Numbered from the stretch's first letter, positions 1-8,916 are shown. The stretch: 64,000 bases of DNA from Acetatifactor sp. (GCA_024693365.1 JAILLF010000010.1:124001-188000), one strand, 5' to 3'. Translations and numbers: made by a program. The notes: generated by a model from the sequence alone, not told the origin.

Positions 1-1
1 T

Positions 2-829
2 ACCTTGAATGCGGAAGATGCGATCAAGGATCAAAACATTGTTGTCATGGCCGTAGCGAGCAAATTTACCAGGGCAACCGCGCACGAGGTAAAAGATCTT
101 GTTGCTCCTGGACAGATCATTGTAAACGTGGCAAAGGGAATTGAGGAAGCAACGATGATGACCCTGACGCAGGTCATTGAAGAGGAGATTCCTAATGCGG
201 ACGTTGCCGTTTTGTCCGGTCCTTCACATGCGGAGGAAGTCGGCAGGGGACTTCCCACGACGGTCGTTGTCGGCGCAAAGAGCCGGCAGACTGCAGAATA
301 CGTTCAGAACGTGTTTATGAGCCCCGTATTTCGTGTTTACACGAGTCCTGACGTGCTTGGCATAGAACTTGGCAGTTCCTTAAAAAACGTCGTTGCGCTT
401 GCCGCAGGAATCGCGGACGGACTCGGTTACGGAGACAATGCAAAGGCGGCGTTGATCACCAGAGGCATCATGGAGATTTCCAGACTTGGCACTGCAATGG
501 GAGGAAAGGCTGAGACCTTTAGCGGTCTTACCGGAATTGGCGACCTGATCGTTACCTGTGCCAGCATGCATTCCAGAAATCGCCGTGCCGGTATTCTGAT
601 CGGTCAGGGGAAGAGCTATCAGGAAGCCATGGATGAAGTGCAACAGGTAGTGGAAGGAGTGTATTCCGCAAAGGCAGCCATGAAGCTTGCGGAAAAGTAT
701 CAGGTGCAGCTTCCCATCATCACGCAGGTAAATCAAGTGTTGTTTGAAGGAAAGAGTGCTGCAGAGGCAGTGAAGGAACTGATGCTTCGCGATAAGAAGA
801 GCGAGTTGTCCGTTGCCAGCTGGACTTGA
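2..829 (+). CDS. gpsA: NAD(P)H-dependent glycerol-3-phosphate dehydrogenase, 5'-truncated by window edge
   Basis: Reduces dihydroxyacetone phosphate to sn-glycerol 3-phosphate, the backbone for membrane phospholipids, in the cytosol. The frame is open from base 2, so the N-terminal Rossmann segment with the GxGxxG motif lies outside the window. What remains starts in the second half of the nucleotide-binding domain (VVMAVASKFTR) and continues through the VAKGIE and LSGPSHAEEV segments, the substrate-binding stretch GSSLKNVVALAAGIADGLG and the helical C-terminal domain (SGLTGIGDLIVTC, SRNRRAG). About 275 residues are present of a usual length near 335. A TTG at base 5 is only an internal leucine codon. 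A strong hairpin follows the stop. Identity is very secure. Confidence 0.95.
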   Translation, partial: TLNAEDAIKDQNIVVMAVASKFTRATAHEVKDLVAPGQIIVNVAKGIEEATMMTLTQVIEEEIPNADVAVLSGPSHAEEVGRGLPTTVVVGAKSRQTAEYVQNVFMSPVFRVYTSPDVLGIELGSSLKNVVALAAGIADGLGYGDNAKAALITRGIMEISRLGTAMGGKAETFSGLTGIGDLIVTCASMHSRNRRAGILIGQGKSYQEAMDEVQQVVEGVYSAKAAMKLAEKYQVQLPIITQVNQVLFEGKSAAEAVKELMLRDKKSELSVASWT

Positions 830-852
830 TGAATAAGAACGTAAAATGAAAA

Positions 853-896
853 AGCCGGAAAGTAGCCCTGCGGCATGCTTTCCGGCTATATTTTTT
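853..896. terminator. Bidirectional intrinsic terminator between convergent genes
   Basis: A perfect 10-bp stem (AGCCGGAAAG at 853-862 with CTTTCCGGCT at 878-887) is followed by a T-rich run to 896. An A-run precedes it, so it can also end transcription of the minus-strand gene. It lies in the short gap between gpsA and the convergent membrane-protein gene. Confidence 0.85.
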
Positions 897-921
897 GCCA
901 TCAGATGAATGTATTATGCCA

Positions 922-2568
922 TTATTTGAACATAAATACCTGACGAAGGAGCGGAAGCTTTTCCGGGAACCAATGGGTGTAATTGTAATCGTCCGGGAAG
1001 AGCAGGAACAATGCGCTGAAAAACATGACCTGAAGACATAACAGGCAAAGCAGGAAGCCATAAAAGGACTGCTTTTGTTCAGGAAGATTTTTCATAAGTG
1101 CTCCGATCACAATAAATGCGAGAAGCGTGATCAGATAGTAAATATCCATGCGGTAACGCTCCGCAGAACCATTTCCGGGAGCCCATGCAATCTGCATAAC
1201 CGTGGTAACCAGAGGCGCAATAAAGAGGAATGCGATGAGCAGACGCATTTTCGTCTGCTTTGCAAATGCGCGGCCTTTTTCGGTGAATGCGCCAAAGATC
1301 ATTAACAAAATCGGAAAATTGACAAACGTACTGTTGTAGTACACAAAGGGAAATTCTCCAATGATGGGCGTAAAGCCAATGAAGTTATAGAGAATTCCAT
1401 TTACGGTGCGCACGGTGCTGAATTCTTCGAAAAAGCTGCCGTACTTGCTTTGGTCACAGACGGTAAGCTGATAGGATTGCCCAAACTCCGTGGGGGTTCC
1501 AAAGCGAACGTAATTATAATACATCAGCAAAAGACCGATGATCAGGTAAGGAAGTCCGATAACAAAGATCCGTCCGATCAATTTCAAAACATAGGATTTT
1601 TCAGACTTGTTTGCCTGAAGCTCCGTGCGGAGATATTCAAAGAAAAAGGGAATCACCAGCAAAAAGGCACCGAGTGCGCCGGAGGGACGGCATCCAAAGG
1701 CGGAAGCGCCAAATAAGGAACCAAGTGAGGCGAAAAGAACACGATTCCATCGAGCCTTGGCTTCCGTGAGGAAAACGCCGGAAGTAAAGAAGTAGATGCT
1801 CCAAATGGAAAGGCAGGCGGCTGACGTCGTGGCAGTACAATACAATGCAGGCGTCCCAACGCTAAAGTAAACGCAGATCGTCGCGAATGCGGTCGTAAGC
1901 GAAAGGAACAACAAAAAGGACATGGAAGGAAAATACTTCTTTGCCAGCTTGCGGAAAAGAAGAAAAATTCCAAGGATTGCAAATGCCGCAAAAAACTGAG
2001 TCGCATGGTACGTGGTGAGATCCTGCCCCGTGATCAAAAGATAAGGCAGAAACAGTAAAATTGCAGGAACCACGCCAAAATACATATAGTATTTACCATT
2101 GTAAAAGGCGTGATCGGAATAATAGGCTGCTTCTGATGCGACTCGTTCAGCCGGTTCATAGGGATTGATCTCAAGAAGCTTGGGATCTACGGGAAGATCG
2201 AGCCAGACGTGACCTTCCTTTAAGGAATGGGCCAGAACCTCATATTGATTGCGGTGCTGGGGAAATTCACCATTATAGGCGGGTGCAAGACCCATGGGAA
2301 GAATGCATGCCAGGATCAATGCGAGACAAACAATGGCCGTAATGACGTCGTGTTTTTTGGATACGTTTCCGTCAGGAGACGCGTAAGGCTGTTGGTGCTG
2401 CCTGGAAAAGGGCTGAATCAGATATAGATATGCGAATATTGAGCCCCATAAAACACATCCCGCAGCGCGGTAATATTGGGCTTTGATGACAAAAAGCAAA
2501 AATAAAAGTGCCCACAAGATTTCGATAACGTAAAAAACTGGGCGGATCGCTTTGATAGCTTTTTTCAT
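922..2568 (-). CDS. Polytopic membrane protein, possible GT-C-type glycosyltransferase
   Basis: I do not recognise the exact family. The 548-residue product has about ten hydrophobic helices, starting at residues 10-50 and 76-95. A long extracytoplasmic loop (about residues 100-160) carries NPYEPAERVASEAAYYSDHAFYNGKYYMYFG-type features, that is, an acidic/aromatic loop before helix 3. This layout, a loop after the first helices followed by a YxGKYYxYFG segment, recalls GT-C-fold glycosyltransferases and O-mannosyltransferase-like proteins that use polyprenyl-linked sugars. No catalytic residues can be assigned confidently. The start is supported by AAGGAG about 10 bases upstream. It is a single gene, divergent from the MoxR operon and convergent with gpsA. 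The function is inference only. Confidence 0.6.
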   Translation of the reverse strand: MKKAIKAIRPVFYVIEILWALLFLLFVIKAQYYRAAGCVLWGSIFAYLYLIQPFSRQHQQPYASPDGNVSKKHDVITAIVCLALILACILPMGLAPAYNGEFPQHRNQYEVLAHSLKEGHVWLDLPVDPKLLEINPYEPAERVASEAAYYSDHAFYNGKYYMYFGVVPAILLFLPYLLITGQDLTTYHATQFFAAFAILGIFLLFRKLAKKYFPSMSFLLFLSLTTAFATICVYFSVGTPALYCTATTSAACLSIWSIYFFTSGVFLTEAKARWNRVLFASLGSLFGASAFGCRPSGALGAFLLVIPFFFEYLRTELQANKSEKSYVLKLIGRIFVIGLPYLIIGLLLMYYNYVRFGTPTEFGQSYQLTVCDQSKYGSFFEEFSTVRTVNGILYNFIGFTPIIGEFPFVYYNSTFVNFPILLMIFGAFTEKGRAFAKQTKMRLLIAFLFIAPLVTTVMQIAWAPGNGSAERYRMDIYYLITLLAFIVIGALMKNLPEQKQSFYGFLLCLLCLQVMFFSALFLLFPDDYNYTHWFPEKLPLLRQVFMFK

Positions 2569-2606
2569 TTTGTTGAGGCTCCTTTTGATTAATGTATCTT
2601 CAAGTT

Positions 2607-2635
2607 ATTTTAGTATAAGCAATAGAACTTGTAAA
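2607..2635 (-). promoter_or_regulatory. Promoter for the minus-strand membrane protein
   Basis: On the minus strand TTTACA (2630-2635) and TAAAAT (2607-2612) are separated by 17 bases, about 40 bases before the start codon at 2568. Confidence 0.55.
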
Positions 2636-2656
2636 GGTCATTTAAGCAAAGTGGGA

Positions 2657-2685
2657 TTGATTTTTCGACTAAAATCCCATATAAT
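2657..2685 (+). promoter_or_regulatory. Promoter for the MoxR-VWA operon
   Basis: TTGATT (2657-2662), a 17-base spacer and a perfect TATAAT (2680-2685) lie about 50 bases before the start codon at 2738. The minus-strand promoter at 2607-2635 is divergent from this one, and their -35 boxes are only about 20 bases apart. Confidence 0.8.
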
Positions 2686-2737
2686 ATTTTTGTTTACTTA
2701 GTATGAAAAGGCCATCAGGCAGAAGTGAGAGGAAAAC

Positions 2738-3553
2738 ATGGAAAATCAAAGCTTTCAGGGAACTCAGGAATACGTTGCGAGCCAGGAATTGATGGCGAGC
2801 GTAAACATAGCGATCGCGCTGAAAAAACCGTTGTTGATCAAGGGAGAGCCGGGTACCGGCAAGACCATGCTGGCGGAAGCGGTTGCAAAGAATCTTGGAA
2901 AAAGACTGATCATTTGGAACATTAAGTCAACGACTAAGGCTCAGGAAGGCCTTTACGTTTATGATACCATTCAGCGTCTGTATGACGGTCAGTTTGGCGT
3001 TGAGGGCGTGGATGACATTGCAAGATACATTAAGCTTGGAAAGCTGGGTGAGGCCTTCGACAGCGAGGATCAGGTGGTGCTTCTCATCGATGAGATCGAT
3101 AAGGCAGACCTGGAATTCCCCAACGACCTTCTTTGGGAATTGGACCAGATGGAGTTTTATATCAATGAGACTAAGCGCACCGTAAAGGCGAAGCATCGTC
3201 CCATTGTGATCATCACGTCTAATGCGGAAAAGGAATTGCCGGACGCATTCTTAAGAAGATGTATTTTCCATTATATCGATTTCCCCGACAAGGATCTGAT
3301 GGAAGAGATCGTAAAGGTGCATTTCCCTCAGGTGGAAGAGAACCTCTTAAAGCAGGCGATGGATGCATTCTATGAGATCCGCGCAATTCATGACATCCGA
3401 AAGAAACCCAGCACCTCAGAGCTGATCGATTGGGTGAACGCACTCCAGATTGGCGGCATTTCTGCTGACAGGATCAAGGCAGAACTTCCGTTTGTGGGCG
3501 TTGTCGTAAAGAAGGATGAGGATCTGGAACTGGTAAAGCACGGAAATCATTGA
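2738..3553 (+). CDS. MoxR-family AAA+ ATPase
   Basis: A 271-residue AAA+ ATPase of the MoxR group, which act as chaperone-like remodelers together with VWA-domain proteins. Walker A is GEPGTGKT (about residues 34-41) and Walker B is LLIDEIDKAD (about 109-118). The sensor-1 region reads VIITSNAEKELPDAFLRRC and includes an arginine-finger-type RR. The length is slightly short for the family and ends after a small helical lid. The start follows GAGAGGAAAAC. The VWA gene lies 88 bases downstream on the same strand, which is the usual MoxR-VWA pairing. The client is unknown; substrates for relatives include metal centres of oxidoreductases, but none is encoded nearby. Confidence 0.85.
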   Translation: MENQSFQGTQEYVASQELMASVNIAIALKKPLLIKGEPGTGKTMLAEAVAKNLGKRLIIWNIKSTTKAQEGLYVYDTIQRLYDGQFGVEGVDDIARYIKLGKLGEAFDSEDQVVLLIDEIDKADLEFPNDLLWELDQMEFYINETKRTVKAKHRPIVIITSNAEKELPDAFLRRCIFHYIDFPDKDLMEEIVKVHFPQVEENLLKQAMDAFYEIRAIHDIRKKPSTSELIDWVNALQIGGISADRIKAELPFVGVVVKKDEDLELVKHGNH

Positions 3554-3641
3554 CGTTGTCCCGTGGCTTTGACTGAAATGCCGGCATGGATTTGTTAATG
3601 CGGCAGGTTCGGGAATTGGTGATGAGGAGAGAGCGGATCAG

Positions 3642-4844
3642 GTGTTTACAAAATTTTTTGAAAGTTTAAGAAGTAAGGGACTTCACGTGACGCTCGGAGA
3701 GTTCCTGACCTTGCAGGAGGCTCTGGACAAGGGGCTTTGCGGCAGTTCACTGACGCAGTTTTATTTTGTGTCACGCATGATCCTTGTAAAGAGTGAAACG
3801 GATTACGATAAGTTTGACATGGCATTTGACGAGTGCTTTAAGCCGGCCCAGAAGGAGACGGAGGTTGGCGCGCAGATGCTCAGGTGGCTGGACAAGTCTG
3901 ACATGATGGAGCTGGCACATGAGGAAGCCAGGGCACATTTAAACCAGATGGAAGACATCCAGGTTGACAAAGAGATGGTGGAAGAGACCTTCAAGCAGCG
4001 TCTTCGTGACCAGAATGAAGAGCACAATGGCGGAAGCTTTTGGATCGGAACCATGGGAAAGACCTCTTTTGGTAACATGGGTGGTAACGTTGGCGGCGTA
4101 CGCGTTGGAGGACAGACGGGCTATCAGTCGGCGTTTTCCGTTGTGGGGGCCAGAAAATACAGGGATTTCAGAGATGACAGGGTATTGGACAACCGTCAGT
4201 TCCAGCTTGCATTTAGAAAATTACGTCAATTTTCGTCCAGACTGGACATTCCAGAGACGGAGCTTGACATTGACGGTACGGTAGATAAGACCTGTAATAA
4301 TGGCGGCTGCCTTCAGATTGTCATGAAAAAGCCGAGGAAGAATGCCGTAAAGCTGCTTCTTCTGATGGATTCCGGCGGTACCATGATCCCCTTTAGCAGT
4401 CTGCTGAACGATCTTTTTCAGGCGGTACACAAATCCAATCACTACAAGGACGTAAAGACCTATTATTTTCATAACTGTATCTACAGTAAGGTCTATAAAA
4501 CGCCGGAATGCGAAAACGGTGACTGGGTTGACACGGAGTGGATGTTCCGCAACGTGGACAGCGATTATAAGGTGATCATCGTTGGGGATGCCGCAATGGC
4601 GCCGGAGGAATTGTATTCTGATACGGGAAATTACAGGGGACCGAATGGCGGTCTTTCCGGATGGCAGTGGCTGAATCAGATCAAACGCCATTATAAGAAG
4701 GTCGTGTGGATGAATCCTAAGATGGCACCGGGCAGGGCGCCATGGAGAGAGGCGGAAACGGCGATCAAGGAACTGTTCCCGATGTATAAACTAACCGTGG
4801 ACGGATTAAATCAGGCGATGGTAAAGCTAATGGTCAACCGATAA
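3642..4844 (+). CDS. CoxE-like VWA domain protein, partner of MoxR ATPase
   Basis: A 400-residue protein of the CoxE/YehP-like group. An N-terminal helical region (SKGLHVTLGEFLTLQEALD, residues 10-28, typical of CoxE) is followed by a glycine-rich stretch around residues 135-165 and a C-terminal von Willebrand A domain. The metal site (MIDAS) reads LLLLMDSGGTM near residue 245, that is D-S-G-G-T rather than the canonical D-x-S-x-S. A conserved VDTEWMFRNVDSDYKVIIVGDAAM strand and a WLNQIKRHYKKVVWMNP segment follow. The start is GTG with GAGGAG about 13 bases upstream. It forms an operon with the preceding ATPase and ends in a hairpin at 4887-4934. Confidence 0.8.
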   Translation: MFTKFFESLRSKGLHVTLGEFLTLQEALDKGLCGSSLTQFYFVSRMILVKSETDYDKFDMAFDECFKPAQKETEVGAQMLRWLDKSDMMELAHEEARAHLNQMEDIQVDKEMVEETFKQRLRDQNEEHNGGSFWIGTMGKTSFGNMGGNVGGVRVGGQTGYQSAFSVVGARKYRDFRDDRVLDNRQFQLAFRKLRQFSSRLDIPETELDIDGTVDKTCNNGGCLQIVMKKPRKNAVKLLLLMDSGGTMIPFSSLLNDLFQAVHKSNHYKDVKTYYFHNCIYSKVYKTPECENGDWVDTEWMFRNVDSDYKVIIVGDAAMAPEELYSDTGNYRGPNGGLSGWQWLNQIKRHYKKVVWMNPKMAPGRAPWREAETAIKELFPMYKLTVDGLNQAMVKLMVNR

Positions 4845-4881
4845 GTTTACGAGACCTTTTAAAGGGTTAAGGGGCTATGGA

Positions 4882-5685
4882 TTATGGAGCAATGAAGCGT
4901 TCATCCAAACGGATGAAATTCATTGCTCTTTTTTCAAAAGGTTTGAGCTTGGAAGCGGACGAAACCTTCACGAAAACAACGTAATAGTGGAACTGATGAT
5001 CAAAAACATATGCGGCGCTAAAGGACGACGCATGGCGTGATGCAAATTTCATGCAATCGTCTTTGCTGAGACATAAGGCATTAAATATGGCAATGGATTC
5101 CTCGGCCATGGAGGAACAAATCGCGTGAATAAACTCCATGGACGTGATCTGCGGACAGTTATTTTCGGCAAGGAATAAATCAACGTAAATTAGTTGAAAT
5201 GGAACCGTGATCCTATGAACGTAAGAAAAGGCATCATCATGCAATAAAGTAAAATTCTTGTATAAGGGATCATTGATGAAATATTTCCTTGCAATTTCAA
5301 TCATGGTCTTGGAATATTCCACCCCGGTGATCTTGCAGTCCTTGGAGGAAAGAGCAAGAAAACGGGGAATGGAGCATCCGGCACAGCCAAGGACCAGCGC
5401 ACTTTCTAAGGAAGAAAACTTGGGAAAAAAGCTTTCCGTCAGGCGCTGAACGGCAAAGTAGATCGGCTGCAGGCGTAAATGCTTATTCAAATAAATGGCA
5501 GAATAACTGTAGGACGATCCGCGCTGAAACTCAAGTCTTCTAACGTCAAACAGCGGGAGAAAAGGCGTTTTGCGGTCGACAACTTTGAACATAACGGAAG
5601 GATCAAGATCATCCTGAAAGGATTCAACGAGTGTGGCCTTTTGTGCTTTTGAAAATTGAGATGCAAGGAAATCAAGGAAGCTCAT
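4882..5685 (-). CDS. Spermidine-synthase-like SAM-dependent methyltransferase-fold protein
   Basis: A 267-residue protein. Residues about 96-135 form the nucleotide-binding core of class I SAM proteins: strand ALVLGCAGCSIPRFL (motif I, with C-A-G in place of G-x-G), then ITGVEYSKTMIEIARKYF with an acidic residue at the end of strand 2. DDAFSYV and FQLIYVDLFLAEN follow as motifs II-III. The order and spacing resemble spermidine synthase and related methyltransferases, but no polyamine-binding signature is clear. I place the start at ATG 5685, because GGAGG (5693-5697) is 7 bases away; an ATG at 5718 has no such site. It is monocistronic, and its last codons contain the neighbouring operon's terminator. 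The substrate is unknown. Confidence 0.6.
   Translation of the reverse strand: MSFLDFLASQFSKAQKATLVESFQDDLDPSVMFKVVDRKTPFLPLFDVRRLEFQRGSSYSYSAIYLNKHLRLQPIYFAVQRLTESFFPKFSSLESALVLGCAGCSIPRFLALSSKDCKITGVEYSKTMIEIARKYFINDPLYKNFTLLHDDAFSYVHRITVPFQLIYVDLFLAENNCPQITSMEFIHAICSSMAEESIAIFNALCLSKDDCMKFASRHASSFSAAYVFDHQFHYYVVFVKVSSASKLKPFEKRAMNFIRLDERFIAP
4887..4934 (+). terminator. Intrinsic terminator of the MoxR-VWA operon
   Basis: The stem GAGCAATGAA (4887-4896) with TTCATTGCTC (4919-4928) encloses a second stem TTCATCC/GGATGAA and is followed by six T. The whole hairpin lies within the last codons of the convergent minus-strand gene, so one sequence serves as both coding region and terminator. Confidence 0.8.
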
Positions 5686-5852
5686 AAACGGTCCTCCGGG
5701 AAAAGCATTTACGTGCAAATACTTTGCTTCAACAATACTATTTTATCATGCTTTCTCATGAGGAAAAACAAATTTTTTAACGTGTTGTACGTTTTCTCTT
5801 TTTGAGCTTCTGGAATCGTTCTCTCTTGATTTGGAATGAAATCAAAAATTGC

Positions 5853-5881
5853 TTGACAAAAACTCATATTTGATTTAATAT
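5853..5881 (+). promoter_or_regulatory. Promoter of the tyrS T-box transcript
   Basis: A perfect TTGACA (5853-5858), a 17-base spacer and TAATAT (5876-5881). Initiation would fall near 5888. A 10-base direct repeat TCATATTTGA occurs at 5864-5873 and again at 5889-5898, flanking the -10 element. Confidence 0.85.
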
Positions 5882-5887
5882 CACAAT

Positions 5888-6164
5888 ATCATATTTGAAT
5901 GCGATGAAGAGAAAGAGTACCAAGAGGAAGCTTTTGACAGAGAGTTGCCGGCAGGTGAGAGGCGCGGAAAGTCTTTTGGGAATACGTCTCGGAGCAGCAA
6001 ACCCAAACCTGATGACAGGGAGTAGGCTTTGACGGTGGTCCCCGATATCGGACAAGAGTATTGATGGATACTCGCTGAGCCGTGCGTTGTGAGGCGTACG
6101 GGAACAAAGGTGGTAACGTGAGTGAGGGCTCACCCTTTTGAAAGAGGGTGAGCTTTATTTTTTT
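5888..6164 (+). promoter_or_regulatory. Tyrosine T-box riboswitch upstream of tyrS
   Basis: Cis-acting leader that senses uncharged tRNA-Tyr by codon-anticodon pairing and by antiterminator pairing with the tRNA CCA end. Visible parts are the Stem I start GATGAAGAGAAAGAGTA (5903-5919) and a specifier region with UAC at 5983-5985, a tyrosine codon matching the downstream gene. The T-box core AAAGGTGGTAACGTG lies at 6106-6120. An intrinsic terminator pairs GCTCACCCT (from 6128) with AGGGTGAGC (to 6153), followed by a T run to 6164. The whole 5686-6265 gap holds only this leader and its promoter. Confidence 0.93.
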
Positions 6165-6265
6165 AAACTCTCCCTTGCAAAACCTTCATATCATTGTGCG
6201 GGATTCGCACGAAACAGCGTTGAAAACGCAAATTTGAGCCGAAGGGCAGAAAGAGAGGAAAAGAA

Positions 6266-7489
6266 ATGACGATTTTTGACGAACTCAAAGCCAGAGGACT
6301 TTTGGCACAGCTCACGGATGAAGAAGAGATCAAGGAGCTGATCAATAACGGAAAGGCCGTGTTTTACATTGGCTTTGACCCGACTGCGGACAGCCTGCAT
6401 GTGGGACATTTTATGGCACTTTGCCTGATGAAGAGACTTCAGATGGCCGGGAACAGACCGATTGCACTGATCGGCGGCGGTACTGCAATGATCGGTGATC
6501 CTTCCGGAAGAAGTGACATGCGCACGATGATGACCGTGGAGCAGATCGATCACAATTGTGAATGCTTTAAGAAGCAGATGAGCCGTTTTATCGAGTTTGG
6601 CGAAGGCAAGGCCATGATGGTAAACAACGCCGATTGGCTTAGAGGACTTAACTACATTGAGTTTTTGCGCGAGGTGGGCGCTCATTTCTCGGTTAACAGA
6701 ATGCTGACCGCTGAGTGCTACAAGCAGAGAATGGAAAAGGGACTGAGCTTCCTGGAATTCAACTACATGATCATGCAGAGCTACGATTTCCTGGAGCTCT
6801 ACAAGCGTTACGGTTGTAACATGCAATTCGGCGGCGACGATCAGTGGAGCAACATGCTTGGCGGTACCGAACTGATCCGCAGAAAGCTTGGGAAAAATGC
6901 GTGCGCTATGACCATCACGTTGCTCTTAAATTCTGAGGGAAAGAAGATGGGCAAGACTCAGAAGGGTGCCGTATGGCTGGATCCCGAGAAGACTTCGCCC
7001 TTCGAGTTTTACCAGTACTGGAGAAACGTTGGCGATGCCGACGTGCTCAAGTGTCTGCGCATGCTGACCTTCCTTCCTCTCGAGCAGATTGACGAGATGG
7101 ATCATTGGGAGGGCAGCCAGCTTAATCAGGCAAAAGAAATTCTGGCATTTGAACTCACCAAGCTTGTTCATGGCGAGGAAGAAGCCATGAAGGCACAGGA
7201 AAGCGCCAAGGCTTTGTTTGCAGGCGGCGGTGATGACGCAAACATGCCGACCTACGAGCTGAAGGATGAGGATTTCCTGAATGGGAAGATAGACATTCTT
7301 GGCGTTCTGGCAAGCTCCGGACTTTGCGCTTCCAGAAGTGAGGCGAGACGAGCCGTGGAACAGGGCGGCGTTACCGTTGACGGGGAAAAGGTGACGGACG
7401 TAAAGCTGAGCTTTGATCCCGAAAAGTTTGCAGGCGAGGGAATTGTCGTAAAACGCGGTAAAAAGAGCTTTAAGCGCATTGTTAAGTAA
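6266..7489 (+). CDS. tyrS: Tyrosyl-tRNA synthetase
   Basis: Charges tRNA-Tyr with tyrosine using ATP in the cytosol. The 407-residue length is normal for the bacterial TyrRS. The class I signatures are present: HVGH at residues 45-48 within [16 protein letters not shown], and KMSKS-type K-M-G-K-T at 227-231. Tyrosine-pocket segments [10 protein letters not shown] and FGGDDQWSN are intact. The last 65 residues form an S4 RNA-binding domain ([18 protein letters not shown]). A GAGAGGAAAAG ribosome site precedes ATG 6266. Expression is controlled by the upstream T-box, whose specifier codon is tyrosine, and a terminator follows at 7513-7541. Confidence 0.98.
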   Translation: MTIFDELKARGLLAQLTDEEEIKELINNGKAVFYIGFDPTADSLHVGHFMALCLMKRLQMAGNRPIALIGGGTAMIGDPSGRSDMRTMMTVEQIDHNCECFKKQMSRFIEFGEGKAMMVNNADWLRGLNYIEFLREVGAHFSVNRMLTAECYKQRMEKGLSFLEFNYMIMQSYDFLELYKRYGCNMQFGGDDQWSNMLGGTELIRRKLGKNACAMTITLLLNSEGKKMGKTQKGAVWLDPEKTSPFEFYQYWRNVGDADVLKCLRMLTFLPLEQIDEMDHWEGSQLNQAKEILAFELTKLVHGEEEAMKAQESAKALFAGGGDDANMPTYELKDEDFLNGKIDILGVLASSGLCASRSEARRAVEQGGVTVDGEKVTDVKLSFDPEKFAGEGIVVKRGKKSFKRIVK

Positions 7490-7512
7490 ATTGTGATAAA
7501 AGCATTGGAAAG

Positions 7513-7541
7513 GGCCGTATCCGGAAGGATGCGGCCTTTTT
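7513..7541 (+). terminator. Intrinsic terminator of tyrS
   Basis: GGCCGTATCC (7513-7522) pairs with GGATGCGGCC (7527-7536, one wobble) around a short loop, followed by five T. Confidence 0.9.
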
Positions 7542-7626
7542 AACGTTGTCACGAAGCGGTTCTTTACATAAAATCCTTGTCAGTTGCATATGTTTGTAAC
7601 AGCAATTGCGGGAGGATGATAAAAAG

Positions 7627-8916
7627 ATGGCAGAAATTCAAAGGGCATATGACTTGTATCATGACATTAATGAAAGATGTAATGGGGAAATCTACATAGG
7701 CGTTTTGGGGCTGGTACGTACGGGGAAATCGACGTTTATCAGCCGATTCATGGAGGAAATGGTTTTCCCTAACATGGAGGAAGGGGCAGAAAAGATACGG
7801 GCAACGGATGAATTGCCGCAAAGCGCGGCAGGTAAAACAATTACGACAACGGAACCAAAGTTTGTGCCTAAGGAAGCTGCGTCCATCAGACTTGGGGATG
7901 ACGTTACGGCGAAGGTTAGACTGATCGATTGCGTCGGATATATGGTGGACGGCGCTGCCGGACATTTGGAGAATGATGAGGAACGCATGGTAAAAACGCC
8001 ATGGTTCGATGATCCCATTCCTTTTAGCAAAGCAGCAGAGATTGGTACGGATAAGGTTATGAAAGATCACTCGACGATCGGATTGGTGATTACGACGGAT
8101 GGGAGCATCGGAGAATTGCCAAGAGACGCTTATCTGGAAGCGGAGGAAAAGACCATTACGGCGCTTAAGGGAACGGGAAAGCCTTTTCTTGTACTTGTAA
8201 ACAGCAGAAAACCATATTCTGAAGAGGCAAAAAGGGTTGCGGCACAGATAGAAAAGACGCATAATGTTATGACCATAACGGTCAACTGCGAACAGCTGAG
8301 GAAAGAAGACATTGCGAAGATCTTAGAGCAGATTTTATTCGAATTTCCAATATCTTCCGTTGAGTTTTATTGCCCTGGATGGATGAGATCATTGGATGAT
8401 CAAGACGAGATTTTCATTGACTTGTTTAGTAAAATCAAAGAATTGGGAAATAAGTCTTCGAAAATAAGGGATATCACTGAAAACATAAATTTAATGGGAA
8501 GTGATTTCCTCAGAAGATATAGAATTGACAGCATGAGATTGTCCGATGGAGTCATTTAAATTGAGCTGGAACCCAAAGAAGAATGTTTTTATAATGCGTT
8601 GACCAATGCGGTTGGCGAATCGGTTAAGGATTCAGATCAGCTGATGATCCGGCTAAGGCAATATGGTGAAATGAAAGAAGAATACGACAAAATAAAGGAT
8701 GCCCTGGACAGCGTTAAGGCAAGCGGGTACGGCGTGGTAATCCCTCAAAGCATGTGGGCAACCAACGTGTTTGGAAAATCCGTTGAGCAGATGGTTAATG
8801 ATGGCATCCATGCCAAGATTTCGGGAATTGGACCCGAGAGCCAAGAAAAACTTCAGGATTGCATGCAAAAGATTGTAAATGAATCAAATGGCGGGATGGT
8901 TTGCATCATTATATAA
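7627..8916 (+). pseudogene. spoIVA: Stage IV sporulation protein A, inactivated by a stop codon and an internal deletion
   Basis: SpoIVA is the ATPase that polymerises on the forespore surface and anchors the spore coat. ATG 7627 follows GGAGG at 7611-7615. The first 310 codons match the family well: Walker A GLVRTGKST at residues 28-36, DELPQSAAGKTITTTEPKFVP, LIDCVGYMVDGAAG and STIGLVITTDGSIG. A TAA at 8557-8559 then interrupts the frame after RLSDGVI. The same frame continues past it with recognisable SpoIVA sequence (YDKIKDALDSVKASGYGVVIP) and the family's C-terminal end (IVNESNGGMVCIII). Near 8744-8748 about 65-70 residues normally lying between GYGxxxP and the SIWxxxxFG block are missing. 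Intact SpoIVA is about 492 residues; about 428 codons remain here. Sequencing error could explain the stop but not the deletion. Confidence 0.88.

Noticed and set aside
1..829. TTG at base 5 as the gpsA start
   Set aside because: The product would lack the NAD-binding motif; the frame is open to the window edge, so the gene is simply cut off.
7564..8262. 232-codon minus-strand open frame opposite spoIVA
   Set aside because: No family features or ribosome site; the plus strand reads clear SpoIVA sequence.
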